Positions 8,704 through 16,520 of a DNA stretch of 64,000 nt are shown here, piece after piece. Each line of letters opens with the position of its first letter. Within the stretch, counting starts at the first letter, position 1. The DNA comes from CAZOVB01 sp046541415 (GTDB taxonomy: Bacteria; Planctomycetota; Phycisphaerae; SM23-33). Location of the stretch: positions 1 to 64,000 of the forward strand of contig JBKHDI010000002.1 in the NCBI GenBank assembly GCA_046541415.1, given 5' to 3'. The position numbers were made by a program, and so were the translations under genes. The notes beneath the pieces are model-generated. The model saw only the letters and a program-made list of their open reading frames with translations, was not told where the DNA came from and made no database searches.

Positions 8704-9143
8704 AGCGAATCAGCCGCCACCGCAACATCGCCGGCTGGGGCTGGAAGGGCTGGCAGCAGCAGTACCGTTTCGAGCTGCCCGCCGGGCGGCGCGTCAAGGC
8801 GTTGCGCCAGGTCGGCACGTGGGAGTTGGGCGGACAGGCGGCAGGCAACACCGTGGCCGCCTTGCGGGCGTCGAGAAAATCCTCGTCCACAACCCCGGCT
8901 GGAACCTGCGGGTACGACGGCTTCTGGGGCGACAACTTCCAGAACCTGTTCATGTCGACGCTGGACTGGGCCAACGGCACGGGCACGCCGCTGCAGCGGA
9001 CCTGGTGGAAACAGCTGGCCGCCTGGAGTCGCGAGGGCATCGGCTGGATGGCAGAGAGCCATTCGGCCCCGGGTCTGTCGTGCAGCATCGAGGTCGACAA
9101 CTGGGAGGAAGACTTCTGGTACTTCCCGCATGTGGTCAGGCCG
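8704..9143 (+). pseudogene. Broken fragment of an unrecognised gene
   Basis: The plus strand directly after the methyltransferase has protein-like sequence without a start codon. It reads W-G-W-K-G-W-Q-Q-Q-Y-R-F-E-L-P in one frame, switches to I-L-V-H-N-P-G-W-N-L in a second frame for about 15 codons (near 8866-8915), and returns to the first frame for Y-D-G-F-W-G-D-N-F-Q-N-L-F-M. It ends abruptly at W-Y-F-P-H-V-V, where the convergent gene begins. Two compensating indels and missing ends mark it as a relic. The aromatic-rich segments suggest the C-terminal part of a larger, perhaps carbohydrate-acting, protein, but I do not recognise the family. Confidence 0.5.
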
Positions 9144-10176
9144 CCCCGGTGGACCTCGCAAAGCGATAGTGACTGACGCACCACTGCCTGCCGCCGTCGT
9201 AGCCCCATAGCTCGGCGCAGGCCATGAAGAACATCCGCCAGCGCTGCAGCCAGACTTCGGCCTGCTTGTCGCCGTAGACGTCCCGGCAGATCGCCAGGGC
9301 CGACCCGCGGTTGGCGTCGAGATTCGCCAGCCACGCCTCAGCCGTCTTCTGGTAGTGCGTCCCGTCGAGGATCCAGCGGTCTTCGATCCGCAGGTCGTCC
9401 TGGAAGTAGAGCAGCAGGTCGTCGGAAGGCATGATCCCACCGGAGAAGAAATACCTGCCCATCCAGTTCTCGCCGTCCTCGTCGAAGCGGTAGGCGTACT
9501 GCAGGTGCGTGAAGATGTGGACCATCAGTTTTCCGCCCGGCCGCAGCCAGCCGGCGATCCGGCCCAGCAAGGCGCGGTAGTTGGCCATGTGCTCGAACAT
9601 TTCGATGCTCACCACGCGGTCGAACGTCGCCCCGGGGTCGAAGTCGTTGACGTCGGCGGTGCGGACCGTGAGATTCTCGATCCCGCGATCGACCGCCAGC
9701 GTTTCGATGGTCTTTCGCTGCGGCGCGGAGTTCGAGACCGAGACGATCCGCGCGTTGGGGTAGTGCTCTGCCATCCAGATCGACAGGCTGCCCCATCCGC
9801 AACCGAGCTCGAGAATGGCCTGGCCGTCTTCCAACTGGGCCCGGTGGCAGAATTGTTCCAGCGAGGCAGCCTCGGCCGCGGCCAGGTCGGTCGCAGTTTC
9901 GCTCCACGTACAGCCGCTGTATTTCCGCCGTGGCCCCAGGCAAAGCGAGAAGAACTCCGGGGGCAACTCGTAGTGCTGCTGGTTGGCCTTGTCGGTCTTG
10001 ACGGCGATGGGGCTGTCCTGCAGACGGCGGACCAGGTCCATCTTTCGCTGCATCTGCGCCTCGGGCCCGCCGCGGGCGCAGTCGGCCAGGCGGCGGGCGT
10101 TGAGGCGACGGATGCCGCTTCGGATCAGCGCGTCGGGCAGCAGGCCTTTCTCGGCCCATTGTACCAGGGTAGCCAT
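9136..10176 (-). CDS. CFA-synthase-like SAM-dependent methyltransferase
   Basis: Second, divergent member of the cyclopropane-synthase methyltransferase family, 346 residues. The SAM site reads L-E-L-G-C-G-W-G-S-L and is followed by S-I-E-M-F-E-H-M, the motif-II region. H-Y-E-L-P-P-E-F-F replaces the usual Y-D-L-G-N. The C-terminal W-R-M-F-F-M-A-C-A-E-L-W-G-Y-D-G-G motif is characteristic of a subgroup that travels with DUF1295 proteins and is distinct from classical Cfa. Its start lies one base after the DUF1295 stop, so the two are co-transcribed. The enzyme probably methylates unsaturated acyl chains; the product is not known. Confidence 0.88.
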   Translation of the reverse strand: MATLVQWAEKGLLPDALIRSGIRRLNARRLADCARGGPEAQMQRKMDLVRRLQDSPIAVKTDKANQQHYELPPEFFSLCLGPRRKYSGCTWSETATDLAAAEAASLEQFCHRAQLEDGQAILELGCGWGSLSIWMAEHYPNARIVSVSNSAPQRKTIETLAVDRGIENLTVRTADVNDFDPGATFDRVVSIEMFEHMANYRALLGRIAGWLRPGGKLMVHIFTHLQYAYRFDEDGENWMGRYFFSGGIMPSDDLLLYFQDDLRIEDRWILDGTHYQKTAEAWLANLDANRGSALAICRDVYGDKQAEVWLQRWRMFFMACAELWGYDGGRQWCVSHYRFARSTGAA

Positions 10177-10177
10177 A

Positions 10178-10978
10178 TCAGTCCCCGTTTCCGGTTTCGG
10201 TCTTGGGCGGCAGCGGAATGAAAACGCTGGTGGTCCGCTGATAGCGACGGTAATCGTCGCCGCGCGACTGGATCGCGCGCTTCTCGGTATACGGTATGCC
10301 GGTGATTTTGAACAGGAATGCCAGCATCACAGCCGGGCCTGCCAGGGCGGCGAAACCCCACAGCCACCCAGCCGCCAGGAGCACGTAGGTGAACCAGTGG
10401 ATCCACTCGAAGAAGTAGTTCGGGTGTCGGCTGTAGCGCCACAGGCCCGCCCGACACGTCTTGCCCTGGTTGTCCGGGTCGCGCCGCCACCGGGCCAGCT
10501 GGCGGTCGGCCAGTGCCTCGCCTCCGACGGCCACCGCCCAGACGGCGACAGCGAGGATGTCATACCACTGCCACAGCGGCGTATCGAAATACATCGCCGG
10601 CAGAAGTGCCGCGCCGAACATGGCCACCCAGACCGCCTGAATCTGAAAGAAGGCGAAGAACCAGAGGTCCTGGCGGTGGCCGAACTTCTCGCGGAGCATT
10701 TTATAGCGGCCGTCCTCTTCGCCCGAAAAGACCCGGTCGATCGCCACGTACCCGCCCAGCCGTAACGCCCACAAAGCTGCCAGCAGGGCAGTCAGCCAGC
10801 GGCGATCGCCGGCGCCGTCGGCCACGGAGGCAAAGAAGATCGCCCCGATCCCGATCCCGGCCGTCCAGCCGAGGTCCACGATCCCCATGTTGCCGATCGC
10901 CCGGGCTGCGAGATACAGCAGGGCCATACCGGCCGCCGCGCCGAGCCATAGAATCAATATCGCCCATGCAGGATGCAC
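10178..10978 (-). CDS. DUF1295 membrane protein, steroid 5-alpha-reductase-like
   Basis: Predicted polytopic inner-membrane protein of the DUF1295 family, related by fold to steroid 5-alpha-reductases and isoprenylcysteine methyltransferases. Six or so hydrophobic segments are visible. The C-terminal signature G-L-W-R-Y-S-R-H-P-N-Y-F-F-E-W binds NADPH or SAM in relatives. The GTG at 10978 is taken as the start, giving 266 residues; the much longer open frame upstream overlaps another gene and is not coding. It is translationally coupled to the methyltransferase 1 base downstream, so it may reduce the methylated acyl intermediate, as proposed for such pairs; that role is inference. Confidence 0.87.
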   Translation of the reverse strand: MHPAWAILILWLGAAAGMALLYLAARAIGNMGIVDLGWTAGIGIGAIFFASVADGAGDRRWLTALLAALWALRLGGYVAIDRVFSGEEDGRYKMLREKFGHRQDLWFFAFFQIQAVWVAMFGAALLPAMYFDTPLWQWYDILAVAVWAVAVGGEALADRQLARWRRDPDNQGKTCRAGLWRYSRHPNYFFEWIHWFTYVLLAAGWLWGFAALAGPAVMLAFLFKITGIPYTEKRAIQSRGDDYRRYQRTTSVFIPLPPKTETGNGD

Positions 10979-11121
10979 ATTACACTCCCGATGTCGAGGT
11001 CTTGCCCGTTGGTATGTCATTCTAGGCGCGCTGGTCGCAGGTGGGCCATCCTGTCGATCCGCAGGTCCCAGCGCAGTGTCGGAATATCTTCGATTGAGGG
11101 TGCCGTCAGTTGGGTCAGGAA

Positions 11122-11940
11122 CTACGAAGCGCCGGCGTCGTCCGAACGGTTGCCCCCGCCCAGACCCGCCGGACCATGCGGGTAATTGCCCTCGGCGCGG
11201 ACCGGGAGCATGTTCAACTCCAGGTGGCGGATGGCCGAGCCGGTGTTGTGGAAGCGGTACCCGCGGTAGTCGAAGTCGGAAAAGGGCGTGTGGGTGTGGC
11301 CGAAGTAAATGTCGGTGATCCCGTCGCGGATTTCCGGCGGGGCCAGTTGCAGGGCAGCCAGGATGCTGTCGGCGCATTTCTCCCGGCAGATGAACCGCTC
11401 GACCCTGCGGTGAAGGCGCGTGGCGACAAAGGCCCGATACGCGTGGTTGAGGATGCGGCCTCGCTGGGCGATGGTCTGGGGGATCTGCCGATGCAGCAGG
11501 TTCCGCCCCCGGCCGTAGATCGGCAGGTCGCCGTGGAGGAACAGGCTGTTGCCGATCCGCACGCACGCCTCGTGCCAGAAGAAGTTCTCGTGCGTCCGGG
11601 CCAGTTGCTGGAGCTGATGGACGAAGGGCGCGAGGCTGTCGTGGTTGCCCAGGACGTAGTGGATGTGGCAGTTGTCGGCTGCGTCGATCAACTCGCGCAC
11701 CCATGCCATGGCCGGCAGGACCGACTGGGCCACCGAGCCTACGGTGGACCACTCGAAGTCGAAGATGTCGCCTGCCAATACGAAGAAGTCGGCCCCGGCC
11801 GCCGCCCGCTGCATCTCCTGCTGGAAGACGCCCCCGACCGAACGCTGGGCGAACAGGTGCAGGTCGGAGACGACGAACCCGTCCAGGTGCTTCTGGTCGG
11901 CAAGGGACTGGTCGATGTCGTTTCGGGCCGAATGCTTCAT
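11122..11940 (-). CDS. Metallophosphoesterase, LpxH/UDP-diacylglucosamine hydrolase-like
   Basis: Predicted calcineurin-like phosphoesterase of 272 residues. The metal motifs are in order: S-D-L-H-L, L-A-G-D-I-F-D-F, V-L-G-N-H-D-S, H-G-D-L-P, and F-G-H-T-H-T-P-F at the end. The overall spacing resembles LpxH-type UDP-2,3-diacylglucosamine hydrolases of the lipid A pathway, but residues specific to LpxH cannot be confirmed by eye. The ATG at 11940 is chosen because ggag precedes it; the longer frame to 12123 adds a basic, unlikely stretch. It lies 143 bases upstream of the DUF1295 gene on the same strand. Confidence 0.82.
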   Translation of the reverse strand: MKHSARNDIDQSLADQKHLDGFVVSDLHLFAQRSVGGVFQQEMQRAAAGADFFVLAGDIFDFEWSTVGSVAQSVLPAMAWVRELIDAADNCHIHYVLGNHDSLAPFVHQLQQLARTHENFFWHEACVRIGNSLFLHGDLPIYGRGRNLLHRQIPQTIAQRGRILNHAYRAFVATRLHRRVERFICREKCADSILAALQLAPPEIRDGITDIYFGHTHTPFSDFDYRGYRFHNTGSAIRHLELNMLPVRAEGNYPHGPAGLGGGNRSDDAGAS

Positions 11941-12040
11941 GGTTTCTCCGATACCAGTGTATCGATTCCAAGACCTTTTTGTTCGAAAGGCCCTGGAATG
12001 AACCATGACAGTCGGTGTGCCGGCCGGGGCCTCCCGTTGC

Positions 12041-12577
12041 CTACATCGCCTCGTCGGCGTCTTCGAAGAATCCCTGGGGGTGCTTGCAGACGGGGCAGAC
12101 CTTCGGGGCCTTGTTGCCCTCATGGATGTGCCCGCAGTTGCGGCAGCGCCAGCGGACCGTCTGATCCTTCTGGAAGACTTTGCCGGCCTGGAGGTCGTCC
12201 AGCAGTTTCTTGTACCGGGCCTCGTGCTGCTTCTCGATCTTCGCCACCGCTTCGAAGTGCGCGGCGATCTTGTCGAACCCTTCCTCGCGGGCCTCTGCGG
12301 CCATTCGCGGATACATGTCGGTCCACTCGTCGTTTTCCCCGCCGGCAGCGGCAGAGAGGTTTGCGGCCGTATCGCCCATGCCCTCCAGCATTTTCAGGTG
12401 CAGCTTTGCGTGCTCCTTTTCCTGCTCGGCGGTTTCCAGGAAGATCGCTGCGATTCGCTCGAAGCCTTCCTTCTTGGCCGTGGAGGCAAAGAAGGTGTAC
12501 TTGTTGCGGGCCTGGGACTCACCGGCGAAGGCGTCGGCGAGGTTCTTCTCGGTCTTCGTGCCTTTCAGTTCAGCCAT
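12041..12577 (-). CDS. Rubrerythrin
   Basis: Predicted cytoplasmic peroxide-scavenging di-iron protein, 178 residues. The N-terminal ferritin-like domain shows A-F-A-G-E-S-Q-A-R-N-K-Y and E-Q-E-K-E-H-A, with further di-iron ligands in the E-A-R-E-E-G-F and E-K-Q-H-E-A-R segments. The C-terminal rubredoxin domain has C-R-N-C-G-H-I-H and C-P-V-C-K-H-P, the FeS4 cysteines. It reduces hydrogen peroxide with electrons from NAD(P)H via rubredoxin-type partners, a hallmark of anaerobes and microaerophiles. The ATG at 12577, with a ggaaa stretch upstream, is the family start. It is transcribed alone, divergently from the ablA operon. Confidence 0.95.
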   Translation of the reverse strand: MAELKGTKTEKNLADAFAGESQARNKYTFFASTAKKEGFERIAAIFLETAEQEKEHAKLHLKMLEGMGDTAANLSAAAGGENDEWTDMYPRMAAEAREEGFDKIAAHFEAVAKIEKQHEARYKKLLDDLQAGKVFQKDQTVRWRCRNCGHIHEGNKAPKVCPVCKHPQGFFEDADEAM

Positions 12578-12741
12578 GGGTTTTCCTTTCCATAAGTGCG
12601 GGGATTGTGCGAGACAATTGTACTCGCAACCGGGTTGCGGGTCCAACTTGCGCGGGCCTCGAGAGGGGCCCTTCGCGTGCGTCTGGAGGGGCTGGGAAAC
12701 CATAAGATTCGATAAAATCCGGGGTTAAGTTTGCCGCATCC

Positions 12742-12769
12742 TTGGATCACCCGGATTGTCTGGTATAAT
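12742..12769 (+). promoter_or_regulatory. Sigma-70-type promoter for the ablA operon
   Basis: TTGGAT at 12742-12747 and a perfect TATAAT at 12764-12769 are separated by 16 bases. Transcription from here would leave a leader of about 190 bases before the ablA start codon. Confidence 0.7.
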
Positions 12770-12775
12770 GAGAAG

Positions 12776-12967
12776 CTCTGCTGAGAAAAATCACTCGGCT
12801 TGTAGTACGTCTGCATTGCTCGGGGGACGGGTGACGTCTGTCGGCAGAAGTCGCATAAGAGATTTCTATGAAAAGAATAACGTGTATGGCGGCCGTCCCA
12901 CTCCGCCCTTCCAGGCCGGGCTGACCTCCTGCGGGACTTTGGAGGCAGTTCCCCTTTGTGGAGAACC
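12776..12967 (+). promoter_or_regulatory. Long 5' leader of the ablA operon
   Basis: The stretch between the predicted transcription start and the ablA ATG has no credible ORF. It contains a repeated acgtctg word (near 12808 and 12835) and gggggacgggtgacg between the copies. A cctcc...ggagg dyad (12928-12948) sits close to the start codon. These could form regulatory RNA structure. I cannot assign it to a riboswitch class; osmolyte genes are sometimes under ydaO (c-di-AMP) or lysine riboswitch control, which makes a covariance search worthwhile. Confidence 0.3.
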
Positions 12968-14335
12968 ATGACACAGCAGAAAACAACGCAGACCGAAAAA
13001 AAAACCACCAAAACCGGCGTAAAACTCACCCGCAGTGAGCGAATCCGCAAGGAGATCCACCCCGAGGCCCTCAAGTCCCACTGGCAGGACTGGAAGTGGC
13101 AGGTCAAACACGCCGTTACCGACATAGATACGTTCGAACGCGTGCTCGGCATTCAATTCGAGCCCGAGCATCGCAAGCAGCTCGTCGAGACGCTGGACAA
13201 GTTCCCGCTCTCGGCCACACCGTACTACCTCTCGCTGATCGATCCGAAGGACTACAAGAACGATCCGATCTTCAAGCAGGCCTTCCCCATGCCGTTCGAG
13301 CTGACCATCGCTCCACACGACATGTCCGACCCGCTGCACGAAGACGCCGACAGCCCGGCGACGGGCATCACCCACCGCTACCCCGACCGCGTGCTGTTCC
13401 ACGTGTCCAATGTCTGTGCGATGTACTGTCGCCACTGTACCCGCAAGCGAAAGGTGGGGGATGTCGACTCTTTGCCCAGCCGCGCCGACGTGGAAAAGGG
13501 CCTCGAATACATCCGCAACACCCCGCAGGTCCGTGACGTGCTGCTCTCCGGAGGCGATCCGTTCCTGATGCGGGAGGACTACCTCGACTGGATCCTGACC
13601 GAGCTGCGGAAGATCGACCACGTCGAGATCATCCGCATCGGGACGCGCACGCCGGTCGTCCTGCCCCAGCGAATTACCCCGGAGCTGACCGACATGCTCC
13701 GCAAGCATCATCCGATCTGGATCAACACGCACTTCAACCACCCGCGCGAGTTCACCGATGAATCGCGGCGGGCCCTGGCGCGCCTGGCCGATGCGGGCAT
13801 CCCGCTGGGCAACCAGACGGTCCTGCTGGCCGGCGTGAACGACTGCCCACGCCTGATGCGTTCGCTGGTCCACAAGCTGGTCTACAATCGCGTCCGCCCG
13901 TACTACCTCTACCAGTGCGACCTCTCGGAAGGCCTGACGCACTTCCGCACGCCGGTGGGCAAGGGCATCGAGATCATCGAGAGCCTCATCGGCCACACCT
14001 CCGGCCTGGCCGTGCCGACCTACGTCATCGACGCACCGGGCGGAGGGGGCAAGATCCCGATCATGCCCAACTACCTGATTTCCTGGTCGACCAACAAGGT
14101 TGTCCTGCGAAACTACGAAGGCGTGATTACCACCTACTCCGAGCCGGACAGCTATCCCGCGATCGACTGCGACCGCAAGTGCGACGCCTGCAAGCTGGAC
14201 CTCCCGACCTCCGACTCCTACGAGCACGACCCGGTGGGCATCAGCTCGCTGCTGGAAGGTCGCGAGGAAGACGACATCTCGCTGGTCCCGCAGGACAACG
14301 AGCGACTGTCCCGACGTGAGAGCGAAGGGGAGTAA
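12968..14335 (+). CDS. ablA: Lysine 2,3-aminomutase
   Basis: Predicted radical-SAM, PLP-dependent enzyme converting L-lysine to L-beta-lysine, 455 residues. The radical-SAM cysteines occur as C-A-M-Y-C-R-H-C (Cys150, Cys154, Cys157 from this start), followed by T-R-K-R-K-V-G. P-G-G-G-G-K near the C-terminus is the PLP-lysine region, and D-R-K-C-D-A-C-K follows in the zinc-binding tail. The ATG at 12968 is chosen over an in-frame ATG at 12956. With ablB at 16517 this makes N-epsilon-acetyl-beta-lysine, an osmolyte known from methanogens and some bacteria. The stop codon directly abuts the next start. Confidence 0.93.
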   Translation: MTQQKTTQTEKKTTKTGVKLTRSERIRKEIHPEALKSHWQDWKWQVKHAVTDIDTFERVLGIQFEPEHRKQLVETLDKFPLSATPYYLSLIDPKDYKNDPIFKQAFPMPFELTIAPHDMSDPLHEDADSPATGITHRYPDRVLFHVSNVCAMYCRHCTRKRKVGDVDSLPSRADVEKGLEYIRNTPQVRDVLLSGGDPFLMREDYLDWILTELRKIDHVEIIRIGTRTPVVLPQRITPELTDMLRKHHPIWINTHFNHPREFTDESRRALARLADAGIPLGNQTVLLAGVNDCPRLMRSLVHKLVYNRVRPYYLYQCDLSEGLTHFRTPVGKGIEIIESLIGHTSGLAVPTYVIDAPGGGGKIPIMPNYLISWSTNKVVLRNYEGVITTYSEPDSYPAIDCDRKCDACKLDLPTSDSYEHDPVGISSLLEGREEDDISLVPQDNERLSRRESEGE

Positions 14336-15814
14336 ATGAGAACCGCAACGATCGCGCCGTCCTGGATGCTGGCGATTGCCCTGATCGCCGGCGCCCTGCT
14401 GCCGGCGGTGGCAGCTGCCCAGGACCAGGAACCGCTTCGCGTCGCGCTGACGGGCAAATACCCGCCGTTCAGCTTCTACGACAGCCAGGGCAATCTGGTC
14501 GGCTACGACGTGGACGTCTCCCGGACGATATCCCAGCAGATGGGCAGGCCGCTTGAAATCGTTACCACTGAGTGGGACTTCATCCTGCCCGGTCTGCTGG
14601 CCGGAGAGTACGACGCGATCATCGGCTCGATGGCGATCACCGAGGAGCGGGCACAGAAAGTCCTGTTCTCGATCCCGTACTACACCTCGGGCGCTCAGCT
14701 GTTCCTCCAGCGCAGCAACCCCCACGACGTTTACAGCATATGGGAGGCAGAGGGCAAATCGCTGCGGCTGGGCGTGGTCCGGGGCGAAACCTACGAGACC
14801 TACCTGCGAAACCACCATCCGGGTATTGATATCCGGACCTACAAGTCATCCAACGACATCTTCCTGGATATGGAAACGGGGCAACTCGATGGTTTCGTGA
14901 CCGATAAGCTGGTCGGGACGTATCAGGCCAGGCAGGCGGGCAGGCCGTTCGTATGGGTCGGCGATCTGCTTTACGAGGAGCAGATGGCCATCCCGGTGGT
15001 CAAATCGGACCCGGCGCTTCTGGGGGAGATCAACGCGGCCCTGCAGGAGATGCAGCGCAGCGGCAGGCTCAAGGAGATTTACGACAAGTGGTTCTCGGGC
15101 GGCGCGGTGCAGCGTGATACGGGGATCAGCTCTTCGACGATCGCCGAACTGTTGGCCAGGGGTTTTGCCACCACCCTGATGATTGCCGCCCTCTCGCTGT
15201 TGATCGGTTTTCTCCTGGCGGTTCCCGGCGGGGCGTTGTTGAATCGGCACAAGGGGGCCGGGTATTTCCTACTCCGATCCGTAACGGATTTCATCCGGGG
15301 CACGCCGGTTCTGATCCAATTGTTTTTCGTTTACTTCGGTCTGCCGCAGATCGGCAAGTTGCTGGAGGCCGCTTTCGGCTGGCAGGTGGATACGGGCCTG
15401 AGCCCGATTACCGCGGCGGTGGCTACATTGGCGGTCAATTCGGCGGCGTACATGTCGGAGGTAGTTCGGTCCGGCCTGATGAGTGTCGACCGCGGCCAGA
15501 AACTCGCCGGGCGGGCCCTGGGCCTGTCGAAGCTGCAGGTTTTCCGCCACATCGTCTGGCCCCAGGCGTTCCGCATCGCCATGCCCCCGCTGATGAACTC
15601 CGTGGTGGCGCTGATCAAGGATACGGCGCTGGTTTCGGTTCTGTCTGTCAATGAAGTGATCACAGCTGCCCAATCGATCATTTCTGTGAACTATGATCCG
15701 CTGTTTTACTACTTCGTTGTCGCCGGGATGTTCTTCGTGGTGACCTTCCCGCTGATGAAGCTGGCCGGGCGACTGGAACGCAAGATCCGAGAGAAGGGCT
15801 TTGCCCATGATTAA
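14336..15814 (+). CDS. Amino-acid ABC transporter, fused binding protein and permease
   Basis: One 492-residue polypeptide joins a periplasmic amino-acid-binding domain to a membrane permease domain. Residues 1-26 form a signal peptide ending near V-A-A-A-Q. The binding domain (about 30-255) shows K-Y-P-P-F-S-F-Y and the G-S-M-A-I-T-E-E-R motif of SBP_bac_3 proteins. The permease (about 268-490) carries the HisM-type loop G-R-A-L-G-L-S-K-L-Q. Such fusions import polar amino acids such as glutamine, lysine or arginine. Its place between ablA and ablB suggests that it imports lysine as precursor, or recovers the osmolyte; this is inference. It overlaps the ATPase gene by 8 bases. Confidence 0.92.
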   Translation: MRTATIAPSWMLAIALIAGALLPAVAAAQDQEPLRVALTGKYPPFSFYDSQGNLVGYDVDVSRTISQQMGRPLEIVTTEWDFILPGLLAGEYDAIIGSMAITEERAQKVLFSIPYYTSGAQLFLQRSNPHDVYSIWEAEGKSLRLGVVRGETYETYLRNHHPGIDIRTYKSSNDIFLDMETGQLDGFVTDKLVGTYQARQAGRPFVWVGDLLYEEQMAIPVVKSDPALLGEINAALQEMQRSGRLKEIYDKWFSGGAVQRDTGISSSTIAELLARGFATTLMIAALSLLIGFLLAVPGGALLNRHKGAGYFLLRSVTDFIRGTPVLIQLFFVYFGLPQIGKLLEAAFGWQVDTGLSPITAAVATLAVNSAAYMSEVVRSGLMSVDRGQKLAGRALGLSKLQVFRHIVWPQAFRIAMPPLMNSVVALIKDTALVSVLSVNEVITAAQSIISVNYDPLFYYFVVAGMFFVVTFPLMKLAGRLERKIREKGFAHD

Positions 15815-16520
15815 CGTACAAGGCGTAAGCTACACCTACGGCGGGGGCGTGGAAGCTCTGCAGGATGTCGATCTGGAATTTCCGCCGGGTACGATCTCGG
15901 CGGTTCTGGGCGAATCCGGCTCGGGCAAGACGACCCTGCTGATGTGCTTGGGACGGTTCCGCCGGCCCATGGCCGGTTCGATCGAACTCGACGGCAAGAA
16001 CATCTTCGACATGGAAGAGGCCGAGTACCGCCGACGCGTCGGTATCGTCTTTCAGAGGCTGTACTTATTCCCGCACATGACGGTGCGCCAGAACATGACG
16101 CTGGCGCCGGTCAAGGTCCTCGGGACCAGCCAGTCAGAGGCCCAGGCCATGGCCGATACCATGCTCGAGAAACTCAGCATCGGCGAGTTGGCCGACAGCT
16201 ACCCGGCGCAGATTTCCGGCGGCCAGGCCCAGCGTGCGGCCATCGCCCGCGGGCTGATGCTCCGCCCGGAGTATATGCTACTGGATGAGCCGACCAGCGC
16301 ACTGGATGCCAACACCACCGACGAGTTCGCCGCCTGGCTGGAGGAAATCAGCAGCGAGACGAATTTCGTCATCGTGACACACGACATCCTCTTCGCCCAG
16401 AAGGTCGCCAGCCAGGGAGTGTATCTCTCCGGCGGCAAAGTCCTCGATGCAGGGAGCATCGATACCATAATTCACCACGTTCGCGCAGGCGAACTTGTCC
16501 CCAACCCCAATGAGAAATGA
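15807..16520 (+). CDS. Amino-acid ABC transporter ATP-binding protein
   Basis: Predicted cytoplasmic ATPase that drives the fused permease just upstream, 237 residues. The Walker A loop is G-E-S-G-S-G-K-T, the signature is I-S-G-G-Q-A-Q, Walker B is Y-M-L-L-D-E-P, and the switch histidine is V-T-H-D. The ATG at 15807 lies inside the permease tail (8-base overlap), and its stop overlaps the ablB start by four bases, so it is part of a tightly packed operon. The family is the polar-amino-acid importer type (GlnQ/HisP-like). Confidence 0.94.
   Translation: MINVQGVSYTYGGGVEALQDVDLEFPPGTISAVLGESGSGKTTLLMCLGRFRRPMAGSIELDGKNIFDMEEAEYRRRVGIVFQRLYLFPHMTVRQNMTLAPVKVLGTSQSEAQAMADTMLEKLSIGELADSYPAQISGGQAQRAAIARGLMLRPEYMLLDEPTSALDANTTDEFAAWLEEISSETNFVIVTHDILFAQKVASQGVYLSGGKVLDAGSIDTIIHHVRAGELVPNPNEK

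Noticed and set aside
10178..11971. 597-codon minus-strand frame running through two genes
   Set aside because: Only the last 266 codons (from GTG at 10978) are DUF1295. The upstream part is an Arg/Pro-rich shadow of the metallophosphatase.
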